From assembly GCF_023273855.1 (NCBI RefSeq), contig NZ_CP096884.1, positions 2,232,001 to 2,296,000 of the forward strand: 64,000 nt of DNA. Reading direction: 5' to 3'. The position numbers were made by a program, and so were the translations under genes. The first letter of the stretch is position 1. Every line of letters begins with the position of its first letter. This DNA comes from Seonamhaeicola sp. ML3. GTDB lineage: Bacteria > Bacteroidota > Bacteroidia > Flavobacteriales > Flavobacteriaceae. Shown piece by piece: positions 1 through 9,103 of the stretch. The notes under the pieces were generated by a model. It made no database searches, was not told the DNA's origin, and saw only the letters and a list, made by a program, of their open reading frames with translations.

Positions 1-707
1 CAAAATCTTACTATGATAATTATGAAGGTGTTGCGTTGCCAGAAATAAGCCATCCTGAAAGACCACATGGAAAAACCACATGGCACGGGTCTGGCGAGTT
101 CAAGAAATACAATAGCTGGGGTAAAAATCCTAATAAAGATGCTGCTTTTGCTGACGATGTACGCCGTCATTATGCGGCATGTGTGAGTTATGCCGATGCC
201 CAAGTAGGCAAAGTACTGGCAGAATTAATACGGACAGGAGCAGATAAGAATACGATTGTTATGTTGTGGGGAGACCACGGGTGGCACCTAGGAGAACATG
301 CTATTTGGGGAAAACATAGTCTGTTCGAGGAGTCCTTACATGCACCTCTTATAATACATTATCCTGGCATGAAGAATAAAGGTGCTAACACCAATGCCAT
401 TGTTGAAACAGTTGATATTTTTCCAACCTTATGTGATTTAGCGGGTATTGAAACGCCTAATTATGCGAAAGGGGAATCAGTTAAAGAGATTTTAGTAGAT
501 CCTGATATGATTGGCCACACTGCGGTAGCATACACTAGTAAAGCTTCAACCATCAGAACATCAACGCACAGGATGACACTTCATAAAGATGGATTTGTGG
601 AATTATATGATCATACCTCTGCAGAAAAAGAAACCAAGAATATTGCTGATGAAAACCCAGAATTAGTTGAGGAGTTAAAGAAAAAGTTAAATAACAAAAT
701 GTATTGA
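1..707 (+). CDS. Sulfatase, S1 family, C-terminal part (5' partial)
   Basis: This is the 3' portion of a formylglycine-type sulfatase. The reading frame is open from the first bases of the window, so the apparent TTG start at 36 is only the first possible start codon inside it; the catalytic Cys and the N-terminal half lie upstream. The visible part has the late S1 core: an Asp-His metal-site motif (GDHGWHLGEH) followed by WGKHSLFEES and APLIIHYPG, then VDIFPTLCDLAGI and a C-terminal subdomain ending in a Lys-rich helix. The GDHGWHLGEH/WGKHSLFE pattern is typical of iduronate-2-sulfatase-like members. In this setting it would desulfate an oligosaccharide in the periplasm or at the cell surface. 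The exact substrate cannot be read from this fragment. Confidence 0.9.
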   Translation, partial: KSYYDNYEGVALPEISHPERPHGKTTWHGSGEFKKYNSWGKNPNKDAAFADDVRRHYAACVSYADAQVGKVLAELIRTGADKNTIVMLWGDHGWHLGEHAIWGKHSLFEESLHAPLIIHYPGMKNKGANTNAIVETVDIFPTLCDLAGIETPNYAKGESVKEILVDPDMIGHTAVAYTSKASTIRTSTHRMTLHKDGFVELYDHTSAEKETKNIADENPELVEELKKKLNNKMY

Positions 708-708
708 T

Positions 709-731
709 TTTGTAAATAAACTTTTTACAAA
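709..731 (+). terminator. Possible stem-loop after the sulfatase gene
   Basis: Two bases after the sulfatase stop codon there is a perfect 8-bp inverted repeat, TTTGTAAA (709-716) and TTTACAAA (724-731), with a 7-base loop. It has no GC-rich core and no T-run behind it, so a role in termination is a weak inference from its position. Confidence 0.3.
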
Positions 732-814
732 GTATAGCATAGTAATTTATAACCTCTAGGAAATATTTTACTAAACTAAAGCTAGTGAATATCAATGTCA
801 ATAAAGAAGTATCT

Positions 815-1711
815 ATGAATTCTTTAAATAAAGCTATAATATTCCTAATTATTTTAATAATACCCTGCGCTCTATTTTCGCAAATTATTCCTTACGATTT
901 AAAATTGGAGTAAAGAGAAAATCCAGAAGGCTTAGATGTCAAAAAAACCGCGTTTTTTCTGGAAATTAAAATCAAACGAAGCTGGGCAGTATCAAAAAAG
1001 TTACCAATTGATTGTATCTACTTCAAAAGAATATATTAAAAAAAATATTGGTGATGTTTACAATTCTAAAAAAGTAAGAAGTGACGAAACTACACAAATA
1101 GTCTACAAGGGCAAGCCTTTGCAACCAGCAAGCGAGTATTACTGGAAAGTAAGGGTTTGGGATAAAAATAATATCCCAAGTTGGAGTAAAACCGTAACAT
1201 TTTCAACGGGTTTATTTTCGGTAACCGAATTTCAACTGCCAAGTTATTTTGGCGCACATTTAAACATGTTTGAACAGTACCATTTTTTTGATGACAAAAA
1301 ACACGATCCTGCACCACTTTTACGTAAAGGTTTCGATGTACAAAAAAGGTAAAACGTGCCAAGGCATACATAAGTGGTATTGGGTATTAAGAGTTTTACA
1401 TCAATAGTAAAAAGATAGGGAATTCCGTTTTAGATCCGGGTTGGACAGATTATAGAAAAACCATTTTATACGCCACACACTAATTACCAACGACGTAAAA
1501 AATGGCGCTAACGTAGCAGGAGTGATGTTAGGGCGTGGCTTTTACGGTATGATGGCTTACGACCACAGGGGATATTATAAAAAAATGGATGGATTGATTG
1601 GTCAGCCAAAATTAATGTGTCGTATAAAGGTAGACTATGAAGATGGCACTTCAAAAGACATTTAAGTGATTTAAGTTGGAAAGTTACAGGAGGGCCTGTG
1701 GTGTACGATGG
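815..1711 (+). pseudogene. Decayed GH78 alpha-L-rhamnosidase (N-terminal remnant)
   Basis: An ATG at 815 opens a signal peptide (hydrophobic stretch, then ALFSQ), followed by the N-terminal beta-sandwich of a GH78 rhamnosidase. Visible pieces are KPRFFWKLKS, YYWKVRVWD, a DPGWTDYRKT segment and GVMLGRGFYGM, all typical of the rhamnosidase N domains and matching the intact GH78 genes at 18829 and 57079. The gene is broken many times: an in-frame TAA at 911, an extra A in the A-run 941-947, a frameshift near 1346, a TAA at 1388, and frameshifts near 1480 and 1663. The catalytic domain is absent; at about 1711 the sequence turns into an isomerase remnant. It cannot make a functional enzyme. Confidence 0.85.
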
Positions 1712-2039
1712 TCCAGCACATTTCGCTATTGCCGAAGGCAGAGTACAGCTAGTGCATTTACCCGTATATCACGGCAAACCAGGAAAAGGTTTATCCATCC
1801 AAATGACCGTACAACATGGTCCAGTGACGTTGTTATCGGTAGTAGAAGGTAAAGACGATGTATTTTTATTAGTCGCAGAAGGCGAATCGGTTGAAGGGCC
1901 AGTGCTTCATATTGGTAATACTAACAGTCGTTACCGTTTTTCTATTGGCGCACGAGCTTTTATGAACGAATGGTCTAAACAAGGTCCATCGCATCATTGT
2001 GCTATTGGTGTGGGGCATATTGCAAATAAGCTTGAGTAA
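1712..2039 (+). pseudogene. Sugar isomerase C-terminal remnant (fucose/arabinose isomerase fold)
   Basis: About 108 codons read without interruption and resemble the C-terminal domain of the L-fucose/L-arabinose isomerase superfamily: an IAEGRV segment, [16 protein letters not shown], then a [19 protein letters not shown] stretch and GVGHIA. The N-terminal two thirds are missing and no start codon belongs to it. It is fused in frame to the rhamnosidase remnant upstream, as expected from a deletion between two formerly separate genes. Before decay, the isomerase would have fed a deoxyhexose or pentose into cytoplasmic catabolism. The family call rests on the GNTNSRY/HHCA/GHIA pattern; the sugar is not assignable. 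Confidence 0.6.
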
Positions 2040-2169
2040 ACCTAAGAGTAGTCAAAATTTGCTAAATTTTTTTACGGTTACTCATGACATTACAGGACAA
2101 TTAAAATGCAAACTTTGGTTAATTTTCCGTCTTAAACCGAAAAAAAGCATTTAATACAGATAATCAGTA

Positions 2170-4551
2170 ATGTCAACAAAATCTAAATCAATTCAATTGC
2201 TACAAAATGCAGTAGTTTTTTTATTCGTAATTCTAAGTAATTCAGCTTTTGCCACCAACCCTAATTGGAAAAACGCCCAATGGATTTGGCAAGAAGATGA
2301 TAGTCCTGCTAATACTTGGATGAGTTTTAGAAAAACAATAGAACTCAATGAAATACCAGAAGAAGTTGAAGCTTACATCTCAGTAGATAGTAAATTTTGG
2401 CTTTGGGTTAATGGCGAAATGGTAATTTTCGAAGGTGGTTTATCCAGAGGGCCAAGTCAAGCTGGAGCGTGGAATCGTAAAGAAAAAATTACACCAGCCA
2501 ACTCTTGGTATGAAACGTTAAACATTCAACCTTATTTAAAAAAAGGAAAAAACACCATAGCTATTTTGGTGTGGTTTTGGGGGCGTGAAACCCACAAAGG
2601 CACTCACATTGACAGTGGAAAAGGCGGTTTGTTATTCTCTTCAGAAATAGGAAATCAACACTTAGTTTCTGATAGCAGCTGGAAAGTATTACAACATACA
2701 GGTTATGACAATACCATAGCGCCAGCAAGTAAGTCTTTAGTGCAATATTCTGTAAAATTTGATGCTAGAGAAGCTTTAAATGATTGGACAGATAAAGCTT
2801 GGTATAGTAAAAATTTTAACGATGCTAATTGGGCAAACGCTTCAGAAAAAGGTCAATTAGGTGTTGCACCTTGGTATAATATTGAAAAGAATATTGTACC
2901 TCATTTAATCAATCATGGTTTACAGAATTATGCAAATCATGAGGAATTGAAATTCCCGTTTGTTAGTGAAGGCACAACCATCATAGCGAGATTGCCGTTC
3001 AATAAGCAAGTAACACCATATCTGGAAATTGAAGCAAAAGCAGGCGATAGTATTTTTATTACTACAGATAACAATAGAAATAAAATCAACGCTATTTATA
3101 TTGCCAAAGACGGACTTCAAAAGTTTGAAAGTTACTCATGGTTTAATGGTCATGAAGTGCAATATACCATTCCTGCAGGCGTAAAAATAAAGGCGTTAAA
3201 ATACAGATGGATGAGTGTTGGCGAAATGGCGGGTAGTTTTAAGATAGACGATCCATTTTACAACCGTTTGTGGGATATGGGTAATAATACGCTTTTTGTT
3301 TGTGCTCGCGATAATTTTATGGATTGTCCAGATCGAGAACGTGCTTTGTGGATTGGCGATGTTGCAGACCAAACTGGTTATTTGTTTTATGCCATGGACG
3401 ATGCTGGACGTCAGCTCTTAAAAAAAGCTATTTTACAGACGGTATATTTTAGTCAGGATGATGTTATTGGCGCTTTAGGCCCATTGCGTGTTCGTGAGTT
3501 GGTTTGCCAGAGTTTACAATTTATTTCGCAAGTGGTTTGGCCTTATTATTTGAATACAGGAGATAAAGAAACCCTTGAAATTGCGTATCCCTATTTATTT
3601 AGGTATTTGGATTTATTTCCTATGAAGGAAAACGGATTTCCAGAATACAGAAAAGGTAAAAGTCCAGATTCTTGGAACTGGCTCGATTGGGGTGTAAAAG
3701 GTACCATAGACCAAGAACCAATACAAATGGCATTTTACTACCTAGCGTTAAGAGAAGCAAAAAAAATGGCAGAAATTTTAGGGAAAGAAGACCATATACA
3801 ATGGTACGATAAACGCATGACTTCCATGAAATCGGCTTACGAAAATGAGTTTTGGAAAGACGGTTTTTACAGTACAAATCCAGAAAAATTTAAAGATGAT
3901 AGGGCCAATGCTATAGCCATTGTTTCTGGTATTGCTAGTCCAGAATATTACAATCAGATTGTTGATAATGTGTTGTTGCCAAATCGTTTTTCTAGTCCAC
4001 ATTTTGAATGGATGGCAGAGGAGGCCATGTTTATAGCAGGTAGACCAAAAGCTTCTTTACAACGTATGAAGGAAATGTACCAAAGCCAAGTAGATAAAAC
4101 TTCAATTTCAACACTTTATGAAAAATTCGGAAATAAAGGTAGTTACAATCATGCTTGGAACGGTTCTAACACCATTTTATCAAAATATGTAGCAGGTGTC
4201 AAACCTACTAAAGTAGCTTGGAGTGAATTTCAAATTATGCCAACATTGGTACATTTCAAAAATATTGAAAAAACCATTCCAACTGTTAAAGGTGATATTG
4301 ATATTGAAATAAATAAAACAGATAAGTCATATCAGTTAAATTTGGAATCGCCTAAAGAGACTATGGCAATTATTGGGGTTCCAAAATCTGAAAAACAAGT
4401 TGTTTCTGTTAAAATAAATGGTAAATCTATTTGGGAGAACGGAAAGTCAAAAAAGAAAATTCCAGGATTAAGTTATGTAGGTGAAGATGATCAATTTTTG
4501 AAATTTAAAGTGTCATCTGGTGCATGGCATTTGAATGCCGAATACAAATAA
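2170..4551 (+). CDS. GH78-like alpha-L-rhamnosidase, exported
   Basis: This is a predicted periplasmic inverting rhamnosidase-type enzyme of 793 residues with a Sec signal peptide (residues 1-29, ending SAFA). The N-terminal half is a jelly-roll/beta-sandwich that starts with AQWIWQ and contains WLWVNGEMV. The (alpha/alpha)6 barrel carries the GH78-type acid motif DCPDRERALWIGD (D385, R389, E390, D397). The candidate base is E651 in TLYEKF, followed by YNHAWNG. The C-terminus is a small beta domain. It lacks the N-terminal fn3-like domain of the canonical GH78 at 18829, so it belongs to a shorter, divergent branch. The gene at 6701 is a close paralogue. It probably removes terminal alpha-L-rhamnose from lyase products; activity on another sugar is possible. 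Confidence 0.8.
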   Translation: MSTKSKSIQLLQNAVVFLFVILSNSAFATNPNWKNAQWIWQEDDSPANTWMSFRKTIELNEIPEEVEAYISVDSKFWLWVNGEMVIFEGGLSRGPSQAGAWNRKEKITPANSWYETLNIQPYLKKGKNTIAILVWFWGRETHKGTHIDSGKGGLLFSSEIGNQHLVSDSSWKVLQHTGYDNTIAPASKSLVQYSVKFDAREALNDWTDKAWYSKNFNDANWANASEKGQLGVAPWYNIEKNIVPHLINHGLQNYANHEELKFPFVSEGTTIIARLPFNKQVTPYLEIEAKAGDSIFITTDNNRNKINAIYIAKDGLQKFESYSWFNGHEVQYTIPAGVKIKALKYRWMSVGEMAGSFKIDDPFYNRLWDMGNNTLFVCARDNFMDCPDRERALWIGDVADQTGYLFYAMDDAGRQLLKKAILQTVYFSQDDVIGALGPLRVRELVCQSLQFISQVVWPYYLNTGDKETLEIAYPYLFRYLDLFPMKENGFPEYRKGKSPDSWNWLDWGVKGTIDQEPIQMAFYYLALREAKKMAEILGKEDHIQWYDKRMTSMKSAYENEFWKDGFYSTNPEKFKDDRANAIAIVSGIASPEYYNQIVDNVLLPNRFSSPHFEWMAEEAMFIAGRPKASLQRMKEMYQSQVDKTSISTLYEKFGNKGSYNHAWNGSNTILSKYVAGVKPTKVAWSEFQIMPTLVHFKNIEKTIPTVKGDIDIEINKTDKSYQLNLESPKETMAIIGVPKSEKQVVSVKINGKSIWENGKSKKKIPGLSYVGEDDQFLKFKVSSGAWHLNAEYK

Positions 4552-4614
4552 TTACAACAACTTAACAAAGTATATAATGCAAACCGTTGCATGTAATCAC
4601 AATAATTTTTAAAT

Positions 4615-5274
4615 ATGACAAAGTATATCGCTTTTATATTAGTGGCGCTGTCATGCCTCCTTGTACAGGCACAAAAAATGACGCCTACCGATTTGAATGC
4701 ATGGACTTTCTGGGGCCAAGGCAGCAAACAAGTCATGAAAAACAATATGTTTTTTATGAAAGAAGACCCATTAAAAAGTAGTGGTGTCATGATTGTAAGT
4801 CCGAAAAGTTACTCCAATAAAGTAACCATAAAATACGATGTTATGACGCTTACACCAGCGTCTGTTTTAGTTGCAATGATGTCAGTTTCAGATATGGGTG
4901 ATTCCAATAATATTTCCCTACCTCACGATTATGACGGCGCTATGGGGCTTTGGATACATGATAAAGAAAGTTATTTCTATGCGTTTAGAAATGCACCTCA
5001 TAACAAGACGCCGTTCATTAGAAAATATCCAGCAATTAAAGGTGAATCACCAGATTTAGTGTCACTAGATAAAAATATCATGCACCCTGGAATTTTTTAT
5101 AGTATAGAAATTGGGCAAGATGAAAATCAAATTTGGTTAAAGGTTGATGGCGAAACTATTTTAAAAACAACAGACAAGAATGCATTAACTGGAGGGCATG
5201 TTGCTTTTCGTATAAGAGGAACAGCTGGAGAATACGCAGCTTGTTTAATTCGTAACCTTGAAATACAAGAGTAA
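4615..5274 (+). CDS. Secreted predicted lectin-fold protein (DUF1961-like)
   Basis: A 219-residue protein with a Sec signal peptide (residues 1-19, ending LVQAQ). The rest is rich in beta strands and shows the alternation expected of a concanavalin A-like sandwich, including LWIHDKESYFYAFRNAPHN, a strand QIWLKVDGETIL and a closing CLIRNLEI. It resembles DUF1961-type proteins seen next to polysaccharide lyases, but I am not certain of the family. It lies 63 bp after a GH78-like gene and directly before a beta-propeller lyase-like gene. It could bind or hydrolyse an oligosaccharide; I cannot identify catalytic residues. Confidence 0.6.
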   Translation: MTKYIAFILVALSCLLVQAQKMTPTDLNAWTFWGQGSKQVMKNNMFFMKEDPLKSSGVMIVSPKSYSNKVTIKYDVMTLTPASVLVAMMSVSDMGDSNNISLPHDYDGAMGLWIHDKESYFYAFRNAPHNKTPFIRKYPAIKGESPDLVSLDKNIMHPGIFYSIEIGQDENQIWLKVDGETILKTTDKNALTGGHVAFRIRGTAGEYAACLIRNLEIQE

Positions 5275-5302
5275 AATAGTCTTTAAACTATTTAATAAAT
5301 CG

Positions 5303-6673
5303 ATGAAATTTTATTATTCAATTTTTCTACTGCTATTTATCATAAATCATGTGTCTTGTCAATCAGAACAAGAACATGTAGATTATTTAGCGAACAATGC
5401 CTTTGGTAATCCTATAGTTGGTAATGCTGGGGAGTATTATAAAGGAATAACTTATATCACGTATCAAGGCGAAAAAGAAGACCCTTATGTGGCTGCTTAT
5501 GACCATAAAAGCAAGAAGTGGATGGGACCTTACAAAGCAGGAACAAGCGTCTTAGGTAAAACTAATTCAAAAAAGATTGATAACCATGGGAGACCAACTT
5601 TAGTTGTTGATAATGAAGGCTATATTCACGTGGCTTTTGGTGGTCATGGGGGTACTAGGGCATTAGGTGAAAATACATTAGGTAACTATAATGGTGGTAA
5701 ACAGATTCATGTAAAGTCTAAAAAACCAATGGATATCAGTGGTTGGGAGGAGGTAGACAATGTTTCGCCTTTTGGAACTTACAGCCAATTTTTAAAAATG
5801 GCAAATGGAGATATCTATTTGTTTTATCGTCATGGAGCGCATCGTAGTAATTGGGTATATCAGGTATCTAAAGATAATGGTCTTACATTTTCTCCAGAGG
5901 TTTCATTTTTAAAAGCGAAACCAGTTTTAGATGATTCAAAGACACCCAATGCATGGGATTCTTGGTATGTCGATTTAAAGGTAGGAACCGATAATGAAAT
6001 TCTAGTATCATACAATTATCATTTATGTAGAAATATAAATAATGTACACATTGGTGAAAGACATCATTGTTATTATATGGTGTTTGATACAGTTAAAAAT
6101 GAATGGAGGAACGTAAAAGGAAACATCCTAAAAATCCCTTTAACAAAAGAATACGCTGATAATATGACCTTAGCCGTAAACACTGGCGATAGATGGAATC
6201 ATTTAGGTAAAGTTGGTTTAAAACACTATGGATATCCACATATTAGCTGGTATGAAGGTGATGATAATGGTTCAAGACATGGAGGGCCTAAGCAATTAAC
6301 AAGCTACCAATGGAATGGTGAAAAATGGATTGGTGGTAACACAAATTTACCTGAAGAGGCTCGTGGAGAAATGCAGATTGATAAAAATAATATTGTAAAC
6401 TATTTGTTAAGTTCTAATGATAAAACTATGGGCGAAATTGCGTGGTGGAAAAGTGATACTAGTTTACGTGATTTTAAGAAAACCGATTTGTTTTATACTA
6501 AAGAAGGAAGCAAATTTTTGTTATCAAAATTTATAAGAAATGCACATAAAGATGCGAGCATTATTGCCACCCAAAAAATAAAAGGTACCAATTATTCTAA
6601 AGTTTATCTTTTGGGAGAAAATGGCCCTGTTACCAGAATAAAAAACGAGGCAGAAATTTTAATGTTAGATTAA
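5303..6673 (+). CDS. BNR-type beta-propeller, probable polysaccharide lyase (PL24/PL25-like)
   Basis: The ATG at 5303 is preferred over an earlier one at 5258, which overlaps the upstream gene, because it starts directly on a signal peptide with a possible lipobox (NHVSC). The 456-residue protein is a predicted seven-bladed propeller of the BNR_4 type, the fold of ulvan lyase families PL24 and PL25. H95 (in NHGRP) and H115 (in FGGHGG) are 20 residues apart. The same spacing occurs in the two other propeller proteins of the window and agrees with the paired active-site histidines known for this lyase fold. Further conserved-looking segments are FYRHGAHRSNW and WYVDLKV. It is expected to cleave at uronic acid residues by beta-elimination. 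Family number and linkage remain open. Confidence 0.7.
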   Translation: MKFYYSIFLLLFIINHVSCQSEQEHVDYLANNAFGNPIVGNAGEYYKGITYITYQGEKEDPYVAAYDHKSKKWMGPYKAGTSVLGKTNSKKIDNHGRPTLVVDNEGYIHVAFGGHGGTRALGENTLGNYNGGKQIHVKSKKPMDISGWEEVDNVSPFGTYSQFLKMANGDIYLFYRHGAHRSNWVYQVSKDNGLTFSPEVSFLKAKPVLDDSKTPNAWDSWYVDLKVGTDNEILVSYNYHLCRNINNVHIGERHHCYYMVFDTVKNEWRNVKGNILKIPLTKEYADNMTLAVNTGDRWNHLGKVGLKHYGYPHISWYEGDDNGSRHGGPKQLTSYQWNGEKWIGGNTNLPEEARGEMQIDKNNIVNYLLSSNDKTMGEIAWWKSDTSLRDFKKTDLFYTKEGSKFLLSKFIRNAHKDASIIATQKIKGTNYSKVYLLGENGPVTRIKNEAEILMLD

Positions 6674-6700
6674 TTCTAACCTAAAATCTAAAGAAAATAG

Positions 6701-9091
6701 ATGTTAAAAAAGATATTGACGATTATTAAAGCTGAATTTAAAAAAAGTATCATCATTTTGGTATTGATTTTACTCACTTCAATTTCTGCAGCTGCAAATT
6801 CAAATAGCTGGGGTAAAGCCCAATGGATTTGGCAAGAAGAAGCAGGCCCCGCCAATACTTGGGTGGCCTTTAGAAAAGAATTCAACCTTAAAGACATTCC
6901 TGAAAACGCATTGGCAAATATTGCTGTAGATACTAAATACTGGCTTTGGGTTAATGGGGAGATGGTCCTTTTTGAAGGCGGTTTAGCTCGAGGAGCTGCA
7001 CCAGATACCAATTATTATGATGAGGTCAATTTAAAATCATATCTAAAGGAAGGCAAAAATACCATTGCTATTTTAGTATGGTATTGGGGTAGAACGCGAA
7101 AAGTACATGACGATAGTGGTAAAGGCGGTTTGTTATTTTATGCCGATTTAGGAAAACAAGTTTTAGAATCTAATACAACTTGGAAAATGAAAGTACACCC
7201 TGCTTACGATTCTAAAAGTGGCGGTGGCGGCGGTAGTGCCAATCGTGTTAATGCTTACAATGTAAAGTTTGATGCCAGAAAAGCTTTGGGAGATTGGTCT
7301 AACCAAGCTTGGTACACGAGTAATTATGATGATAAGGATTGGAACAAACCCATCGTAAAGGGTATTGCAAATAGTAAACCTTGGGGAACTTTAGTAAAAA
7401 GAGCCATTCCACAGTGGAATAATAGAGGTTTGGTAGACTACGTGTCTCTCACACTAAAATCGAATAAAGAGAAGGTTGATTTACCTTTTAAGAACACAAC
7501 AGATTCTTTACTAATAATTCGTGCCAAATTACCTTTCAACCAGCAAATAACGCCCTATTCAAAAGTGAATAGTAACGCTGGTAAAACTATTGTAGCAGAT
7601 ATGGACAATCACTTCAACATGCTAAAGGGAACTTACATTACTAAAGATGGTGTACAGGAATTTGAAAGTTATTCTTGGATTAATGGTCATTTTGTGGAAT
7701 ATTCAATTCCTGCAGGAGTAGAGGTGCTAGAACTAAAATACAGATGGACTGGAGTGGGTGAAATGACTGGTCATTTTGAATGTAGTGACCCTTATTTTTC
7801 CAGACTTTGGTGGATGGCAAGAAATACACTTTACGTTTGTGCGAGAGATGGTTTTATGGACTGTCCAGATAGGGAACGTGGCTTATGGATTGGTGATGTG
7901 GCAGACCAAACAGGAGCTATTTTTTATTCACTTGATGATGCAGGAAGACTACTCTTAAAAAAAGGAATTGACAATACCATTTCCTACAGAAAAGGAGACA
8001 CTATTCAAGGGTTAGCGCCTGGCTTTGGTGCTTACCGTGGAAAAAGTAGTGAACTAACAGGACAAAGTTTACAATACATAGATCAAGGGATTTGGCAGTA
8101 CTACTACAATACAGGAGATAAAGCCACGCTTGAAAATGCTTATCCAGCCGTTTTCAATTATTTAAAGTTATGGGATATGCAAGAAAATGGTTTGCCAAAA
8201 CACAGAAAAGGCTATGCAAATTGGGTAGATTGGGGTATCGATACAGACCCAGTAGCAACAAATGTGGTGTTGTATTTTATGGCCTTAAAGTCAGCTAAAA
8301 AAATGGCAATAGCACTTGGGAAAACTAAAGATCTTGCTTGGTATGATACACGCATTACAAGCATCAAAGCCAATTTTGAAAAAGAATATTGGCAAGGTAA
8401 TCGTTATGGGTCTAAAAATAAAGTCATAGAAGAACGTGTAAGTGCCTTAGCAATTCTAAGTGGATTGGCTAAACAAGAGCATTACAATACTTTAGTTGAT
8501 AGTGTTTTAGTACCAATCAGAAAATCGAGTCCGCATATGGAGTGGATAGCAGAAGAAGCCATAATGTTAACTGGTCAATATGACAAGGGTTTAGAACGCA
8601 TGAAAGTGCGTTATAAAGAACAGGTTAATAAGGAATGGTTAACCACTTTGTATGAAAAATACCTTCCTAAACTGAGAGGAACATACAATCATGCTTGGAA
8701 TGCGCCAAATTATGTATTGTCTAGATACATTGCAGGTATAAAAGCAACAAGTGTTGCTTGGGAAACCTTTGAGGTAAACCCCAACTTTGCACACTTAACA
8801 ACAGTTAAACAAATTGTTCCTTCTGTGAAAGGAGATATCATTTTAGAGGCTAAAAAAACAGAACAGAAATATCAAGTAAGTTTCAACACGCCAGCAAACA
8901 CCAGAGCCACAGTTTACATTCCTAAAGAAGACAAAGTAATTTCAAAAATTTTGGTAAATGGTAAAGAAATCTGGAAAAAAGGAAAATTTAAAAAGAAATT
9001 AAAAGATATTGAACTAGCAAGTGAAGATGACAATTTTATTTGCTTTAAAGTTGAAGCTGGAAACTGGAATTTTAATACAGAATATCAATAA
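6701..9091 (+). CDS. GH78-like alpha-L-rhamnosidase, paralogue of the gene at 2170
   Basis: A 796-residue exported enzyme with an N-terminal hydrophobic signal (to about residue 33). It shares the order and motifs of the gene at 2170: AQWIWQEE, YWLWVNGEMV, the acid motif DCPDRERGLWIGD (D387, R391, E392, D399) and a base candidate E652 in TLYEKY with YNHAWN behind it. It differs by a Gly5-Ser stretch at residues 174-179, in a loop region where the paralogue has none. It starts 27 bp after a propeller gene and is followed 12 bp later by another, so the rhamnosidase-like plus propeller pair occurs twice in a row. It probably acts on the products of the neighbouring lyase; a different specificity from its paralogue is likely but unproven. 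Confidence 0.8.
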   Translation: MLKKILTIIKAEFKKSIIILVLILLTSISAAANSNSWGKAQWIWQEEAGPANTWVAFRKEFNLKDIPENALANIAVDTKYWLWVNGEMVLFEGGLARGAAPDTNYYDEVNLKSYLKEGKNTIAILVWYWGRTRKVHDDSGKGGLLFYADLGKQVLESNTTWKMKVHPAYDSKSGGGGGSANRVNAYNVKFDARKALGDWSNQAWYTSNYDDKDWNKPIVKGIANSKPWGTLVKRAIPQWNNRGLVDYVSLTLKSNKEKVDLPFKNTTDSLLIIRAKLPFNQQITPYSKVNSNAGKTIVADMDNHFNMLKGTYITKDGVQEFESYSWINGHFVEYSIPAGVEVLELKYRWTGVGEMTGHFECSDPYFSRLWWMARNTLYVCARDGFMDCPDRERGLWIGDVADQTGAIFYSLDDAGRLLLKKGIDNTISYRKGDTIQGLAPGFGAYRGKSSELTGQSLQYIDQGIWQYYYNTGDKATLENAYPAVFNYLKLWDMQENGLPKHRKGYANWVDWGIDTDPVATNVVLYFMALKSAKKMAIALGKTKDLAWYDTRITSIKANFEKEYWQGNRYGSKNKVIEERVSALAILSGLAKQEHYNTLVDSVLVPIRKSSPHMEWIAEEAIMLTGQYDKGLERMKVRYKEQVNKEWLTTLYEKYLPKLRGTYNHAWNAPNYVLSRYIAGIKATSVAWETFEVNPNFAHLTTVKQIVPSVKGDIILEAKKTEQKYQVSFNTPANTRATVYIPKEDKVISKILVNGKEIWKKGKFKKKLKDIELASEDDNFICFKVEAGNWNFNTEYQ

Positions 9092-9103
9092 AACAAAAAC
9101 AAA

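Noticed and set aside
81-96. A sigma54-like match (TGGCACG-N4-TGGCG)
   Set aside because: It has good -24 and correct spacing but lies inside the sulfatase coding sequence, with no gene start behind it. It is better explained by the Trp-His-Gly-Ser-Gly codons.
3778-4002. Minus-strand frame inside a GH78-like gene, and similar frames in many other genes
   Set aside because: They lie opposite clearly coding sequence, show no domain pattern and have no initiation context. They are shadows of the real genes.
5258-5302. Earlier ATG of the propeller gene
   Set aside because: It overlaps the upstream gene and puts a charged stretch before the signal peptide; ATG 5303 is more natural.
7217-7237. 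Gly5-Ser coding stretch as a possible artificial linker
   Set aside because: It sits in a natural loop of a GH78-like protein, with mixed GGC/GGT codons and no vector sequence around it.
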